64,000 nucleotides of DNA, from positions 313,206-377,205 of the forward strand of contig NZ_LR733825.1 in NCBI RefSeq assembly GCF_902506535.1. Direction: 5' to 3'. The DNA is from Pseudomonas sp. 8Z (GTDB lineage Bacteria > Pseudomonadota > Gammaproteobacteria > Pseudomonadales > Pseudomonadaceae). Position 1 is the stretch's first letter, and each line of letters begins with the position of its first letter. Below, one piece after another: positions 27,830 through 35,966 of the stretch. Under the pieces are notes generated by a model. It ran no database searches. It was given only the letters and a program-made list of their open reading frames with translations, and was not told where the DNA came from. Position numbers and translations under genes: made by a program.

Positions 27830-28628
27830 GGTGCACGCGTCGTGCGCGGGCCTGCCTGACAAACGCCAGGTCGCGGCATCCTTTTCCCGCGCGGCTGCCA
27901 GCTACGACGCCGTGGCCGAGTTGCAGCGTCGTGTCGGCACACAACTGTTGATGCGCTTGCCGCCTGCACTGGCGCCACAGCGCTGGGTTGATCTGGGCAG
28001 CGGCACGGGGCATTTCACCCGTCTGCTTGGCGAGCGTTTCGCTGATGGTCAAGGGCTGGCTGTGGATATCGCAGAAGGCATGTTGCAACACGCGCGCTCG
28101 CTGGGCGGCGCGGTGCACTTCATCGCCGGTGATGCCGAAGCGTTGCCCCTGCAGGCCGCTTGCGTCGACTTGCTGTTTTCCAGCCTGGCGCTGCAATGGT
28201 GTGGCGACTTTGCGCGGGTACTGGCTGAGGCGCAGCGGGTGTTGAGGCCGGGCGGTGTGCTGGGGTTTTCCAGCTTGTGCGTCGGTACGCTGCAGGAGTT
28301 GCGCGACAGTTGGCAGACGGTCGACGGCTTCGTCCACGTCAATCGCTTTCGTCACTTCGAGGATTACCAGCGTCTGTGCGCCGCCAGCGATCTGCGCGTG
28401 CTGAGCCTGCAGCGTGAGGCGCAGGTGCTGCACTTTCCTGATCTGCGCAGCCTGACGCGTTCGCTCAAGGACATTGGCGCACACAACCTCAACCCTGGCC
28501 GTCCCGATGGCCTGACCAGCCGCGCGCGGATTGCCGCACTGCTGGCGGCCTATGAGCGTTATCGCGATGCAGACGGCTTGCCGGTCACCTATCAGGTGGT
28601 TTACGGCGTATTGCGCAAGCCTCACTGA
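27822..28628 (+). CDS. bioC: malonyl-ACP O-methyltransferase
   Basis: This encodes 268 residues, a SAM-dependent methyltransferase that methylates malonyl-ACP so that fatty-acid synthesis can build the pimelate chain. Motif I is [14 protein letters not shown] and later blocks are [20 protein letters not shown] and [12 protein letters not shown], with SRAARITALL-like residues near the end ([16 protein letters not shown]). The ATG overlaps the bioH stop. Confidence 0.95.
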   Translation: MTEVHASCAGLPDKRQVAASFSRAAASYDAVAELQRRVGTQLLMRLPPALAPQRWVDLGSGTGHFTRLLGERFADGQGLAVDIAEGMLQHARSLGGAVHFIAGDAEALPLQAACVDLLFSSLALQWCGDFARVLAEAQRVLRPGGVLGFSSLCVGTLQELRDSWQTVDGFVHVNRFRHFEDYQRLCAASDLRVLSLQREAQVLHFPDLRSLTRSLKDIGAHNLNPGRPDGLTSRARIAALLAAYERYRDADGLPVTYQVVYGVLRKPH

Positions 28629-28652
28629 ACCGCCCCCCAGGAGAACCTTTAC

Positions 28653-29339
28653 ATGCCTCACGCCTATTTCGTGACGGGCACTGATACCGAAGTCGGCAAG
28701 ACCACCATCGCTGCCGCGCTGCTGCACGCCGCACGGCGCGCCGGGTTGAGCACGGCGGCGGCCAAGCCGGTGGCCTCCGGTTGCATCCTGACGAGCGAGG
28801 GGGTGCGCAATGACGATGCCTTGGCTTTGCTTGGTCAGTGCTCACTGGCGCTGCGCTATGAGGAGGTCAATCCGCTGGCTTTCGCCCCGGCCATTGCCCC
28901 GCATCTGGCGGCGCGTGAGGCGGGTGTAGTGCTGGACGTGGCCTGCTTGCAGGCCGCCGTCGGTGCGGTTTTGGCGCGTCGGGCGGATTTTACGTTGGTC
29001 GAAGGCGCAGGCGGCTGGCGCGTGCCGCTGAGTGGGCAGCAAACGCTGTCTGACCTGCCCGTGGCGCTGGATTTACCGGTGATTCTGGTGGTGGGGGTGC
29101 GTCTGGGCTGCATCAACCACGCCGTGCTCACTGCTGAAGCCATTGCCCGAGATGGATTGCGCCTGGCCGGTTGGGTCGCCAACGTGGTCGATCCGCAGAC
29201 CTCGCGGCTTGATGACAACCTCGCCACGCTCGCCGAGCGCTTGGCGGCACCCTGTTTGGGGCGTGTGCCACGGTTGGCACAGGCCACGCCTGCCCTGGTC
29301 GCCGATTACCTTGATCTCAATGCTTTGCTCGCATCGTAA
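28653..29339 (+). CDS. bioD: dethiobiotin synthetase
   Basis: This encodes 228 residues, an ATP-dependent enzyme closing the ureido ring of dethiobiotin. The P-loop is GTDTEVGKT (9-17), with KPVASGC, VEGAGGWRVPL and LGCINHAVLT as further family motifs. CCAGGAGAACC gives a strong ribosome site. It is the last gene of the operon; bioA is absent from the window and must lie elsewhere. Confidence 0.97.
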   Translation: MPHAYFVTGTDTEVGKTTIAAALLHAARRAGLSTAAAKPVASGCILTSEGVRNDDALALLGQCSLALRYEEVNPLAFAPAIAPHLAAREAGVVLDVACLQAAVGAVLARRADFTLVEGAGGWRVPLSGQQTLSDLPVALDLPVILVVGVRLGCINHAVLTAEAIARDGLRLAGWVANVVDPQTSRLDDNLATLAERLAAPCLGRVPRLAQATPALVADYLDLNALLAS

Positions 29340-29437
29340 TAAGCGGTAACCCGAGCATAGCGATTTGCCTGTACATTTTTTAGGCAGCTTCTGCTTCAAT
29401 AGACAGCAGTGGCTTTTAAACCCGAGAGGGCGGTTAC

Positions 29438-29746
29438 ATGCAAATCTCTCCCAGTGCATTCAGTTCAGGCCTGAGCGGCATCCAGTCCGGGCAACGGCGT
29501 GTCGATCAGGCCGCTTTTGATATTGCCGGTAGCGGCCTGCCTCAGGCTCAGCAAACCAACCAGAGCAACCTGAATACTGCGCAAAATCAGGTCAACCCGA
29601 CGCCGCAAAATGCGGATGCCAATAGTCCTGATCTCACCGAAAGCCTGGTTGCTCTACGTGTCGGTGAAAATGAAGTCCGTGCCAATGCCCGTGTCGTCGA
29701 CACCGCCGACGAGGTTTTGGGCACTCTGATCGATACCCGCGCCTAA
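29438..29746 (+). CDS. short flagellar rod/hook-like protein
   Basis: This encodes 102 residues. The N-terminus, SSGLSGIQSGQRRVDQAAFDIAGSG, resembles the first helix of flagellar rod and hook proteins (GLxxxQxxxxxxANNIAN). The C-terminus, LTESLVALRVGENEVRANAR then VVDTADEVLGTLID, resembles their last helix (MVxxxxAxRAYEAN...ADxMLGTL). Only a ~30-residue Gln/Asn-rich linker lies between, with no middle domain. It is not in a flagellar gene cluster here. I see no signal peptide. Role unknown; a mini rod-type or export-apparatus substrate is possible. Confidence 0.7.
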   Translation: MQISPSAFSSGLSGIQSGQRRVDQAAFDIAGSGLPQAQQTNQSNLNTAQNQVNPTPQNADANSPDLTESLVALRVGENEVRANARVVDTADEVLGTLIDTRA

Positions 29747-29747
29747 T

Positions 29748-29769
29748 GCCGAGGGCCTAGCGCCTCGGC
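29748..29769 (+). terminator. hairpin after the rod-like gene
   Basis: GCCGAGG pairs with CCTCGGC around an 8-base loop directly after the stop. There is no T-run, so it is a weak terminator at best. Confidence 0.35.
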
Positions 29770-29803
29770 TTGGCCACGCCTTCTTGCGCGGAGGCGACAC
29801 AGC

Positions 29804-30508
29804 ATGCAGATCGGTTCCGGCACGTCCTATGTCCTTCCCACTCCGGTCTCTACATCGGCCCGCCCTCTCTCTGCCGACGTTTCTCCTGATCTGATCCGCT
29901 CTGACCTTGCTCCGGCTAGCCCGGCTCAGCAGGCGCCACGCGATGCCTCGACCTCTGCACGCAAGGAGCAGGGCGAACGGTCTTCAAGTGACAAGAGCGA
30001 GCAGGAGTTACGCCAGGAAGCGCTCGAAATTTCTGATTTGGCTCAGCGTGACCGTGAGGTGCGGACTCACGAGCAAGCGCACGCTGCCGTGGGTGGGCAG
30101 CATGCCGGTTCACCGACTTATCGCTTCGAACGCGGCCCCGATGGGCAGCGTTATGCGGTGTCTGGAGAGGTGGGAATCGACGCCAGTGCAATACCGGGTG
30201 ATCCCGAGGCAACGCTGCAGAAAATGGAAATCGTCCGACGCGCGGCCCTGGCGCCTGCCGAGCCTTCAGCGCAAGACCTGAGCGTGGCTGCGATGGCTCA
30301 GGCGCAAGCGGCGCAGGCCAGAGCTGAGTTGGCGCAGGTGCGTGCCGATGAGCAAGGCAGCCAAGAGTCGGCAGCAACTGATGAGACCGATCAATCAGGA
30401 GCTGACAGCACTGCCCAGCAGGCTGCCGCGCCCCCTCCTAATCTTGATCTATACCGCCGAATGGGTGATTTGCAGGAGCCTGTCTCGCTTATCGACCAGG
30501 TCGCATGA
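29804..30508 (+). CDS. SprA-related putative metalloprotease
   Basis: This encodes 234 residues. The centre has the zinc-type motif H89-E90-Q-A-H93 in VRTHEQAHAAVGGQHAGSPTYRFERGPDGQRYAVSGEV, followed by IPGDPEATLQKMEIVRRAALAP, the block of the SprA-related family. Both ends are low-complexity (Ser/Pro/Ala at 10-60, Ala/Gln-rich after 165). No signal peptide. Protease activity is a family guess. It follows the rod-like gene by ~60 bp on the same strand. Confidence 0.82.
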   Translation: MQIGSGTSYVLPTPVSTSARPLSADVSPDLIRSDLAPASPAQQAPRDASTSARKEQGERSSSDKSEQELRQEALEISDLAQRDREVRTHEQAHAAVGGQHAGSPTYRFERGPDGQRYAVSGEVGIDASAIPGDPEATLQKMEIVRRAALAPAEPSAQDLSVAAMAQAQAAQARAELAQVRADEQGSQESAATDETDQSGADSTAQQAAAPPPNLDLYRRMGDLQEPVSLIDQVA

Positions 30509-30527
30509 ACGTGCGGCTGGTCGGTGC

Positions 30528-30571
30528 TTGACAAGGAATAGGCGTAAACGTATGTTTCAAACGCCTGTTTG
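30528..30571 (+). promoter_or_regulatory. promoter with two PsrA-type palindromes
   Basis: TTGACA (30528-30533) and TATGTT (30551-30556) have a perfect 17 bp spacing. TAAACGTATGTTTC (30545-30558) covers the -10, and CAAACGCCTGTTTG (30558-30571) follows it. The second fits the published PsrA consensus (G/C)AAAC-N2-4-GTTT(G/C) exactly; the first misses one outer base. PsrA is a fatty-acid-sensing repressor of beta-oxidation genes in Pseudomonas, and the next gene is an acyl-CoA dehydrogenase. Confidence 0.75.
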
Positions 30572-30676
30572 ATCGCCTGCTCCTGACTCCGTGACCAGGC
30601 CGCCGGGATCGAGCCCGCACAGACCGCATGTGCGGTTACCTGACAACTTAGGACACCACCGCAGAGGTTATTCGCT

Positions 30677-32482
30677 ATGCCTGACTACAAGGCCCCCTTG
30701 CGTGACATTCGTTTCGTTCGTGACGAGCTGCTGGGCTATGAAGCTCACTACCAGAGCCTGCCAGGTTGTCAGGACGCCACCCCGGATATGGTTGACGCCA
30801 TCCTCGAAGAAGGCGCCAAGTTCTGTGAGCAGGTGCTGGCACCGCTGAACCGTGTGGGGGATACCGAAGGCTGCACCTGGAGCGAGTCGGGCGTGAAGAC
30901 GCCGACCGGCTTCAAAGAGGCTTATCAGCAGTTCGTCGAAGGCGGCTGGCCGAGCCTGGCGCATGACGTCGATCACGGCGGTCAAGGTCTGCCGGAATCC
31001 CTCGGCCTGGCTATCAGTGAGATGGTCGGCTCGGCCAACTGGTCCTGGGGTATGTATCCGGGCCTGTCTCACGGTGCGATGAACACGCTGAGCGAGCACG
31101 GCACCGACGAGCAGAAGCACACCTACCTGACCAAGCTGGTGTCCGGCGAGTGGACCGGCACCATGTGCCTGACCGAACCGCATTGCGGCACCGACCTGGG
31201 CATGCTACGCACCAAGGCGGAACCGCAGGCCGACGGCAGTTACAAAGTCAGCGGCACCAAGATTTTCATTTCCGCAGGTGAGCACGACATGGCCGATAAC
31301 ATCGTCCATATCGTTCTGGCCCGCCTGCCCGATGCTCCGGCTGGCACCAAGGGTATCTCCCTGTTCATCGTGCCGAAGTTCCTGCCCAATGCCGACGGTG
31401 GTGTAGGCGAGCGCAACGCCGTGTCCTGTGGCTCCATCGAGCACAAGATGGGCATTCACGGTAATGCCACCTGTGTGATGAACTTCGACGGTGCGACCGG
31501 TTACCTGATCGGCCCGGCCAACAAAGGCCTGAACTGCATGTTCACCTTCATGAACACCGCTCGCCTGGGTACCGCGCTGCAAGGCCTGGCCCATGCCGAA
31601 GTCGGTTTCCAGGGGGGCATCAAGTACGCCCGTGAGCGTCTGCAGATGCGTTCGCTGACTGGCCCGAAAGCGCCGGACAAAGCCGCTGACCCGATCATCG
31701 TGCACCCTGACGTACGCCGCATGCTGCTGACCATGAAGGCCTTCGCCGAAGGTAACCGCGCCATGGTTTACTTCACCGCCAAGCAGGTGGACATCGTCAA
31801 GTACAGCCAGGATGAAGAGCAGAAGAAGGCTGCCGACGAACTGCTGGCGTTCCTGACGCCGATCGCCAAGGCCTTCATGACTGAAGTGGGCTTCGAGTCC
31901 GCCTCCCACGGCATGCAGATCTACGGTGGTCACGGCTTCATCAGCGAGTGGGGCATGGAGCAGAACCTGCGTGATTGCCGCATCTCCATGATGTACGAAG
32001 GCACCACCGGCGTTCAGGCGCTCGACCTGCTGGGCCGCAAGGTGCTGATGACTCAGGGTGGCGCGCTGAAGAACTTCACCAAGATCGTGCACAAGTTCTG
32101 CCAGGCCAACGAAGGCAACGACGCGGTTAAAGAGTTCGTCGAGCCGCTGGCCAAGCTGAACAAGGAGTGGGGCGACGTCACCATGAAGATCGGCATGGCG
32201 GCGATGAAGGACCGTGAGGAAGTCGGTGCCGCTTCGGTGGATTACCTGATGTACTCCGGCTACGCCTGCCTGGCCTACTTCTGGGCTGACATGGCGCGCC
32301 TGGCTGCCGAGAAGCTGGCCGCCGGTGAAGGCGATGCCGCGTTCTACAAGGCCAAGTTGCAGACCGCTCGCTTCTACTTCGCGCGCATCCTGCCGCGTAC
32401 CCGCACGCATGTCGAATCCATGCTGTCGGGCGCCAACAACCTGATGGAGATGGACGAGGAGCATTTCGCTCTGGGCTTCTAA
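30677..32482 (+). CDS. acyl-CoA dehydrogenase, large type (copy 1)
   Basis: This encodes 601 residues, an FAD enzyme making the first oxidation of fatty acyl-CoA in beta-oxidation. The N-terminal extension and the C-terminal ~120-residue domain (after residue 460) mark the large FadE class. Motifs include [30 protein letters not shown], the [14 protein letters not shown] block, and [17 protein letters not shown] with the catalytic-base candidate E441. It lies behind a PsrA-type promoter and is followed by two paralogues at 34013 and 35967. Confidence 0.95.
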   Translation: MPDYKAPLRDIRFVRDELLGYEAHYQSLPGCQDATPDMVDAILEEGAKFCEQVLAPLNRVGDTEGCTWSESGVKTPTGFKEAYQQFVEGGWPSLAHDVDHGGQGLPESLGLAISEMVGSANWSWGMYPGLSHGAMNTLSEHGTDEQKHTYLTKLVSGEWTGTMCLTEPHCGTDLGMLRTKAEPQADGSYKVSGTKIFISAGEHDMADNIVHIVLARLPDAPAGTKGISLFIVPKFLPNADGGVGERNAVSCGSIEHKMGIHGNATCVMNFDGATGYLIGPANKGLNCMFTFMNTARLGTALQGLAHAEVGFQGGIKYARERLQMRSLTGPKAPDKAADPIIVHPDVRRMLLTMKAFAEGNRAMVYFTAKQVDIVKYSQDEEQKKAADELLAFLTPIAKAFMTEVGFESASHGMQIYGGHGFISEWGMEQNLRDCRISMMYEGTTGVQALDLLGRKVLMTQGGALKNFTKIVHKFCQANEGNDAVKEFVEPLAKLNKEWGDVTMKIGMAAMKDREEVGAASVDYLMYSGYACLAYFWADMARLAAEKLAAGEGDAAFYKAKLQTARFYFARILPRTRTHVESMLSGANNLMEMDEEHFALGF

Positions 32483-32500
32483 GCCCCTCAGGTTGACCGC

Positions 32501-32524
32501 GACGCCGCCCTTATGGGCGGCGTC
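32501..32524 (+). terminator. hairpin terminator of the first acyl-CoA dehydrogenase gene
   Basis: GACGCCGCCC pairs perfectly with GGGCGGCGTC around TTAT, 18 bp after the stop. The following GTCGTATTT is only a weak T-tract. Confidence 0.65.
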
Positions 32525-32595
32525 GTCGTATTTGGCGGTGTCATTGAAGTGAATGTGGAGAGCGGTTGCTGTTTTATTGTGACCAAGCAGGCAGA

Positions 32596-33909
32596 ATGCC
32601 TTCACCTTTTGCTCAGGATACTGCTGTGAAACGCCTGGCCAGCCTGCGGCTCAGTCACTTCCTTTCATCGCTGCCGTTTCTGTTCGGTGGTGTCGTGGCT
32701 GCACGTCTGCCGGCACTGAGCGAGTTCTTCGTCTCGCTGTTCAATGTACTGCCGACTCTGTTGTTGCTGCTGGGGGGCGCGTTTTGCCTGACCTATGGCC
32801 GTCAGCGTGAAGTGTTCCTGCTGTTGGTGCTTTATGTCGGCTACTTTCTGTTGGATATCCAGGTCGATCATTTCCGCGATAGCGGCCAAGTGCGCGAAGA
32901 TGCCGCGCTGGTCTTCCATCTGATCTGCCTGTTGCTGCCCTTGCTCTACGCACTCTATGGCTGCTGGGAAGAGCGTTCGCACCTGGCGCAGGATCTCTTC
33001 GCCCGTGCCCTGGTGCTGCTGGCGGTCAGTGCGGTGGCTTCGAGCTTGGCGCGTCGCTACCCACAAGGTATTGCCGAATGGCTGGCGCAGATTCACTGGC
33101 CGTCGTTGCACGGTGCTTGGATGACGCTCGCGCAGTTGGTCTATCTGATTTTTTTGCTCGCCTTCGTTGCTTTACTGGTGCAGTACCTACGCCGTCCGCG
33201 CCCTTTACATGCCGCGCAATTGGTCGGGTTGGCCGGCCTTTTCTGGATGCTGCCGCAGGTGTTTATCCTGGCCAATGCTCTGCAGGTGATGAGCAGCATG
33301 GTGATGCTCATGCTGGTTGCTGCCGTGGCGCACGAGGCTTATCAGATGGCTTTTCGTGACGAGCTCACCGGGCTGCCTGGCAGGCGCGCCTTGAACGAGC
33401 GCCTGCAGCGGCTGGGGCGCGACTACGTGATTGCCATGGTCGATGTCGACCATTTCAAGAAATTCAACGACACCCACGGCCATGATGTTGGCGATCAGGT
33501 GCTGCGCCTGGTGGCCAGCCAGTTGCGCAAGGTTGGAGGTGGCGGCAAGGCCTATCGCTATGGTGGCGAGGAGTTCACTCTGTTATTCCCAGGCAAGAGC
33601 CTGGAGCATTGCCTGCCGCATATGGAGGCGGTGCGCTTGGCTATCGAGCACTACCATATGCAATTGCGTGACAAACAGAGCCGCCCGCAGGATGACCGTG
33701 AGGGTAAGCAGCGGCGCGGGGGCAGGGGCGCAAACGAGGTGTCGGTGACCGTGAGCATGGGCGTGGCCCAGCGCCAGGCTGAGCAGCGCAGCCCGCAGGA
33801 GGTCATCAAGCTTGCGGATAAGGCGCTCTACAGCGCCAAAGCCGCCGGGCGCAACTGTATCCGCAGCGCGGGGCTCCGCCGGGGCGCGGTGAAGGTCGCC
33901 AGCGACTGA
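32596..33909 (+). CDS. membrane diguanylate cyclase (GGDEF)
   Basis: This encodes 437 residues. The N-terminal ~240 residues hold about eight membrane helices, with no known sensor domain. A GGDEF domain follows (about 250-430): FRDELTGLPGRRALNERL, VDVDHFKKFNDTHGHDVGD, and an intact GGEEF at 323-327, so it should make cyclic di-GMP. There is no RxxD inhibitory site five residues before the motif. A basic insert (QSRPQDDREGKQRRGGRG) splits the last part of the domain. Either ATG 32596 or GTG 32626 (AGGA 8 bp upstream) could start it. It is inserted between two acyl-CoA dehydrogenase genes. Confidence 0.9.
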   Translation: MPSPFAQDTAVKRLASLRLSHFLSSLPFLFGGVVAARLPALSEFFVSLFNVLPTLLLLLGGAFCLTYGRQREVFLLLVLYVGYFLLDIQVDHFRDSGQVREDAALVFHLICLLLPLLYALYGCWEERSHLAQDLFARALVLLAVSAVASSLARRYPQGIAEWLAQIHWPSLHGAWMTLAQLVYLIFLLAFVALLVQYLRRPRPLHAAQLVGLAGLFWMLPQVFILANALQVMSSMVMLMLVAAVAHEAYQMAFRDELTGLPGRRALNERLQRLGRDYVIAMVDVDHFKKFNDTHGHDVGDQVLRLVASQLRKVGGGGKAYRYGGEEFTLLFPGKSLEHCLPHMEAVRLAIEHYHMQLRDKQSRPQDDREGKQRRGGRGANEVSVTVSMGVAQRQAEQRSPQEVIKLADKALYSAKAAGRNCIRSAGLRRGAVKVASD

Positions 33910-34012
33910 GCCGACTTATGGCGGCGCATTCAGGCGGCCAACGATCATTGTTGCCTGTTCGTTCGCAGCGGTAGCGTGGGGCAACCTGACCGCTAGCGAA
34001 CGGAGAACGACC

Positions 34013-35803
34013 ATGCCCGAGTACAAGGCCCCGCTGCGCGACATGCGCTTTCTGATTGATGATGTGTTTGCCTTCCCCGCTCACTACGAGGCTCTCGGCG
34101 CCAGTGATGCGAGCCCCGATATGGTGGCGGCGATTCTGGAGGAGGGCGCCAAGTTCTGCGAACAGGTACTGGCTCCGCTCAATCGCAGCGGTGATGAAGA
34201 GGGCTGTCACTTCGACGGCGGCGTGGTCACCACGCCCAAGGGCTTCAAGGAGGCCTTCGCTCAATACGCCGAAGGTGGCTGGATGGGGTTGGCTGCCGAC
34301 CCGCTTTACGGTGGTCAAGGGCTGCCCGAATCGCTCGGGCTGATCGTCAGCGAAATGGTCGCCTCGGCCAACCAGTCCTGGGCCATGTATCCGGGGCTGA
34401 CTCACGGCGCCATGTCGGCGATCCACACCCACGGCAGCGAAGAACAGAAGCAGACCTACCTCACTCGCCTTACCGAAGGTCGCTGGACGGGCACCATGTG
34501 CCTGACCGAGCCGCACTGTGGCACTGATCTGGGTATCATCAAGACCCGCGCCGTGCCGCAGGCCGATGGCAGCTACGCGCTCAGCGGGACGAAGATCTTT
34601 ATTTCTGCCGGTGAGCACGACATGAGCGAGAACATCGTGCATCTGGTGCTGGCCAAACTGCCCGACGCGCCTGCCGGTACCAAGGGCATTTCCTTGTTCA
34701 TCGTGCCCAAGTTCCTGCCGCAGGGAGAGGGCGTTGGGGCGCGTAATGCAGTGAGCTGCGGCTCCATCGAGCACAAAATGGGCATCAAGGCATCGGCCAC
34801 CTGTGTGATCAATTTCGATGGCGCCACCGGCTACCTGATCGGTGAAGCCAACAAGGGCTTGGCCTGTATGTTCACCATGATGAACCACGCACGCCTGGGC
34901 ACCGGCATGCAGGGCCTCTGCCTGGGCGAAGCCAGCTATCAGGGTGCGCTGCGCTATGCCCGTGAACGCCTGCAGATGCGTTCGCTAACTGGCCCGAAAG
35001 CGCCGGATAAAGCCGCTGACCCGATCATCGTGCACCCGGATGTACGGCGCATGCTGCTGACCATGAAGGCTTTCAACGAAGGTAATCGCGCGCTGGCCTA
35101 CTTCACCGCGCAACTGATTGATGTCGCCCACCACGCCGAGACGGCCGAAGCGCGCCAGGACGCCGAGAACCTGCTGGCCTTCCTCACGCCGATCTGCAAG
35201 GCCTTTATGACCGAAACCGGGCTGGAGGTCACCAACCATGGCATGCAGGTGTTCGGCGGGCATGGTTACATTCGGGAGTGGGGCATGGAGCAACTGGTGC
35301 GTGATTGCCGAATCGCGCCGATCTATGAGGGCACCAACGGCATTCAGGCGCTTGATCTGCTCGGGCGCAAGGTGCTGGGCAGTCAGGGCAAGCTGCTGAT
35401 GGCCTTCACCCGCCTGGTGCACAAGTTCTGCGAAGCGCAAGCGGCGCATCCGCAACTGGCCGCGCAGGTGGCGCAACTGGCGATGTTGAACAGGCAGTGG
35501 GGCGAGTTGACCCAGCAGATCGGCATGGCTGCGATGCAAAACCCGGACGAAGTCGGTGCGGCATCCGTCGATTACCTGATGTACTCGGGCTACGTGACGC
35601 TGGCTTACTTCTGGCTGCGTATGGCCGTCGTCGCTCAGGAGAAAGTGACGGCGGGCGAGGACGATGGCTTCCATCAGGCCAAGCTGGTTACCTGCGCGTT
35701 CTACTTCCAGCGCATCCTGCCGCGCACCGAGGCGCATCGCCTGGCTATCGGTGCAGGCAGTGCCAGCACCATGCAACTGGCGGAGGATTGCTTCGCCTTC
35801 TGA
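34013..35803 (+). CDS. acyl-CoA dehydrogenase, large type (copy 2)
   Basis: This encodes 596 residues and is closely similar to the gene at 30677 throughout ([58 protein letters not shown]). The catalytic-base candidate is E439 in [32 protein letters not shown] provides the ribosome site. Closed by a clear terminator. It may differ from its paralogues in chain-length preference; this cannot be read from sequence. Confidence 0.95.
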   Translation: MPEYKAPLRDMRFLIDDVFAFPAHYEALGASDASPDMVAAILEEGAKFCEQVLAPLNRSGDEEGCHFDGGVVTTPKGFKEAFAQYAEGGWMGLAADPLYGGQGLPESLGLIVSEMVASANQSWAMYPGLTHGAMSAIHTHGSEEQKQTYLTRLTEGRWTGTMCLTEPHCGTDLGIIKTRAVPQADGSYALSGTKIFISAGEHDMSENIVHLVLAKLPDAPAGTKGISLFIVPKFLPQGEGVGARNAVSCGSIEHKMGIKASATCVINFDGATGYLIGEANKGLACMFTMMNHARLGTGMQGLCLGEASYQGALRYARERLQMRSLTGPKAPDKAADPIIVHPDVRRMLLTMKAFNEGNRALAYFTAQLIDVAHHAETAEARQDAENLLAFLTPICKAFMTETGLEVTNHGMQVFGGHGYIREWGMEQLVRDCRIAPIYEGTNGIQALDLLGRKVLGSQGKLLMAFTRLVHKFCEAQAAHPQLAAQVAQLAMLNRQWGELTQQIGMAAMQNPDEVGAASVDYLMYSGYVTLAYFWLRMAVVAQEKVTAGEDDGFHQAKLVTCAFYFQRILPRTEAHRLAIGAGSASTMQLAEDCFAF

Positions 35804-35821
35804 CCGGCGGTCATGCTTGTT

Positions 35822-35850
35822 AGGCCCGTCATTTGGCGGGCCTTTGCTTT
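35822..35850 (+). terminator. rho-independent terminator
   Basis: AGGCCCGTCATTTGGCGGGC followed by CTTTGCTTTT, 18 bp after the stop. Confidence 0.8.
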
Positions 35851-35966
35851 TCAGGCGCCTACAGACTTCGTGTGAATTACTGGTCACAACACGACCCTAT
35901 GTGTCTGAAATGTTGTTGGTCTAAACTCGGTGACCTATCGTCAGTACGTTTCCCCGAGGATGTGTC

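Noticed and set aside
31205..32605. 466-codon open frame on the minus strand
   Set aside because: It is antisense to the first acyl-CoA dehydrogenase; similar frames occur antisense to both paralogues at 34-37 kb.
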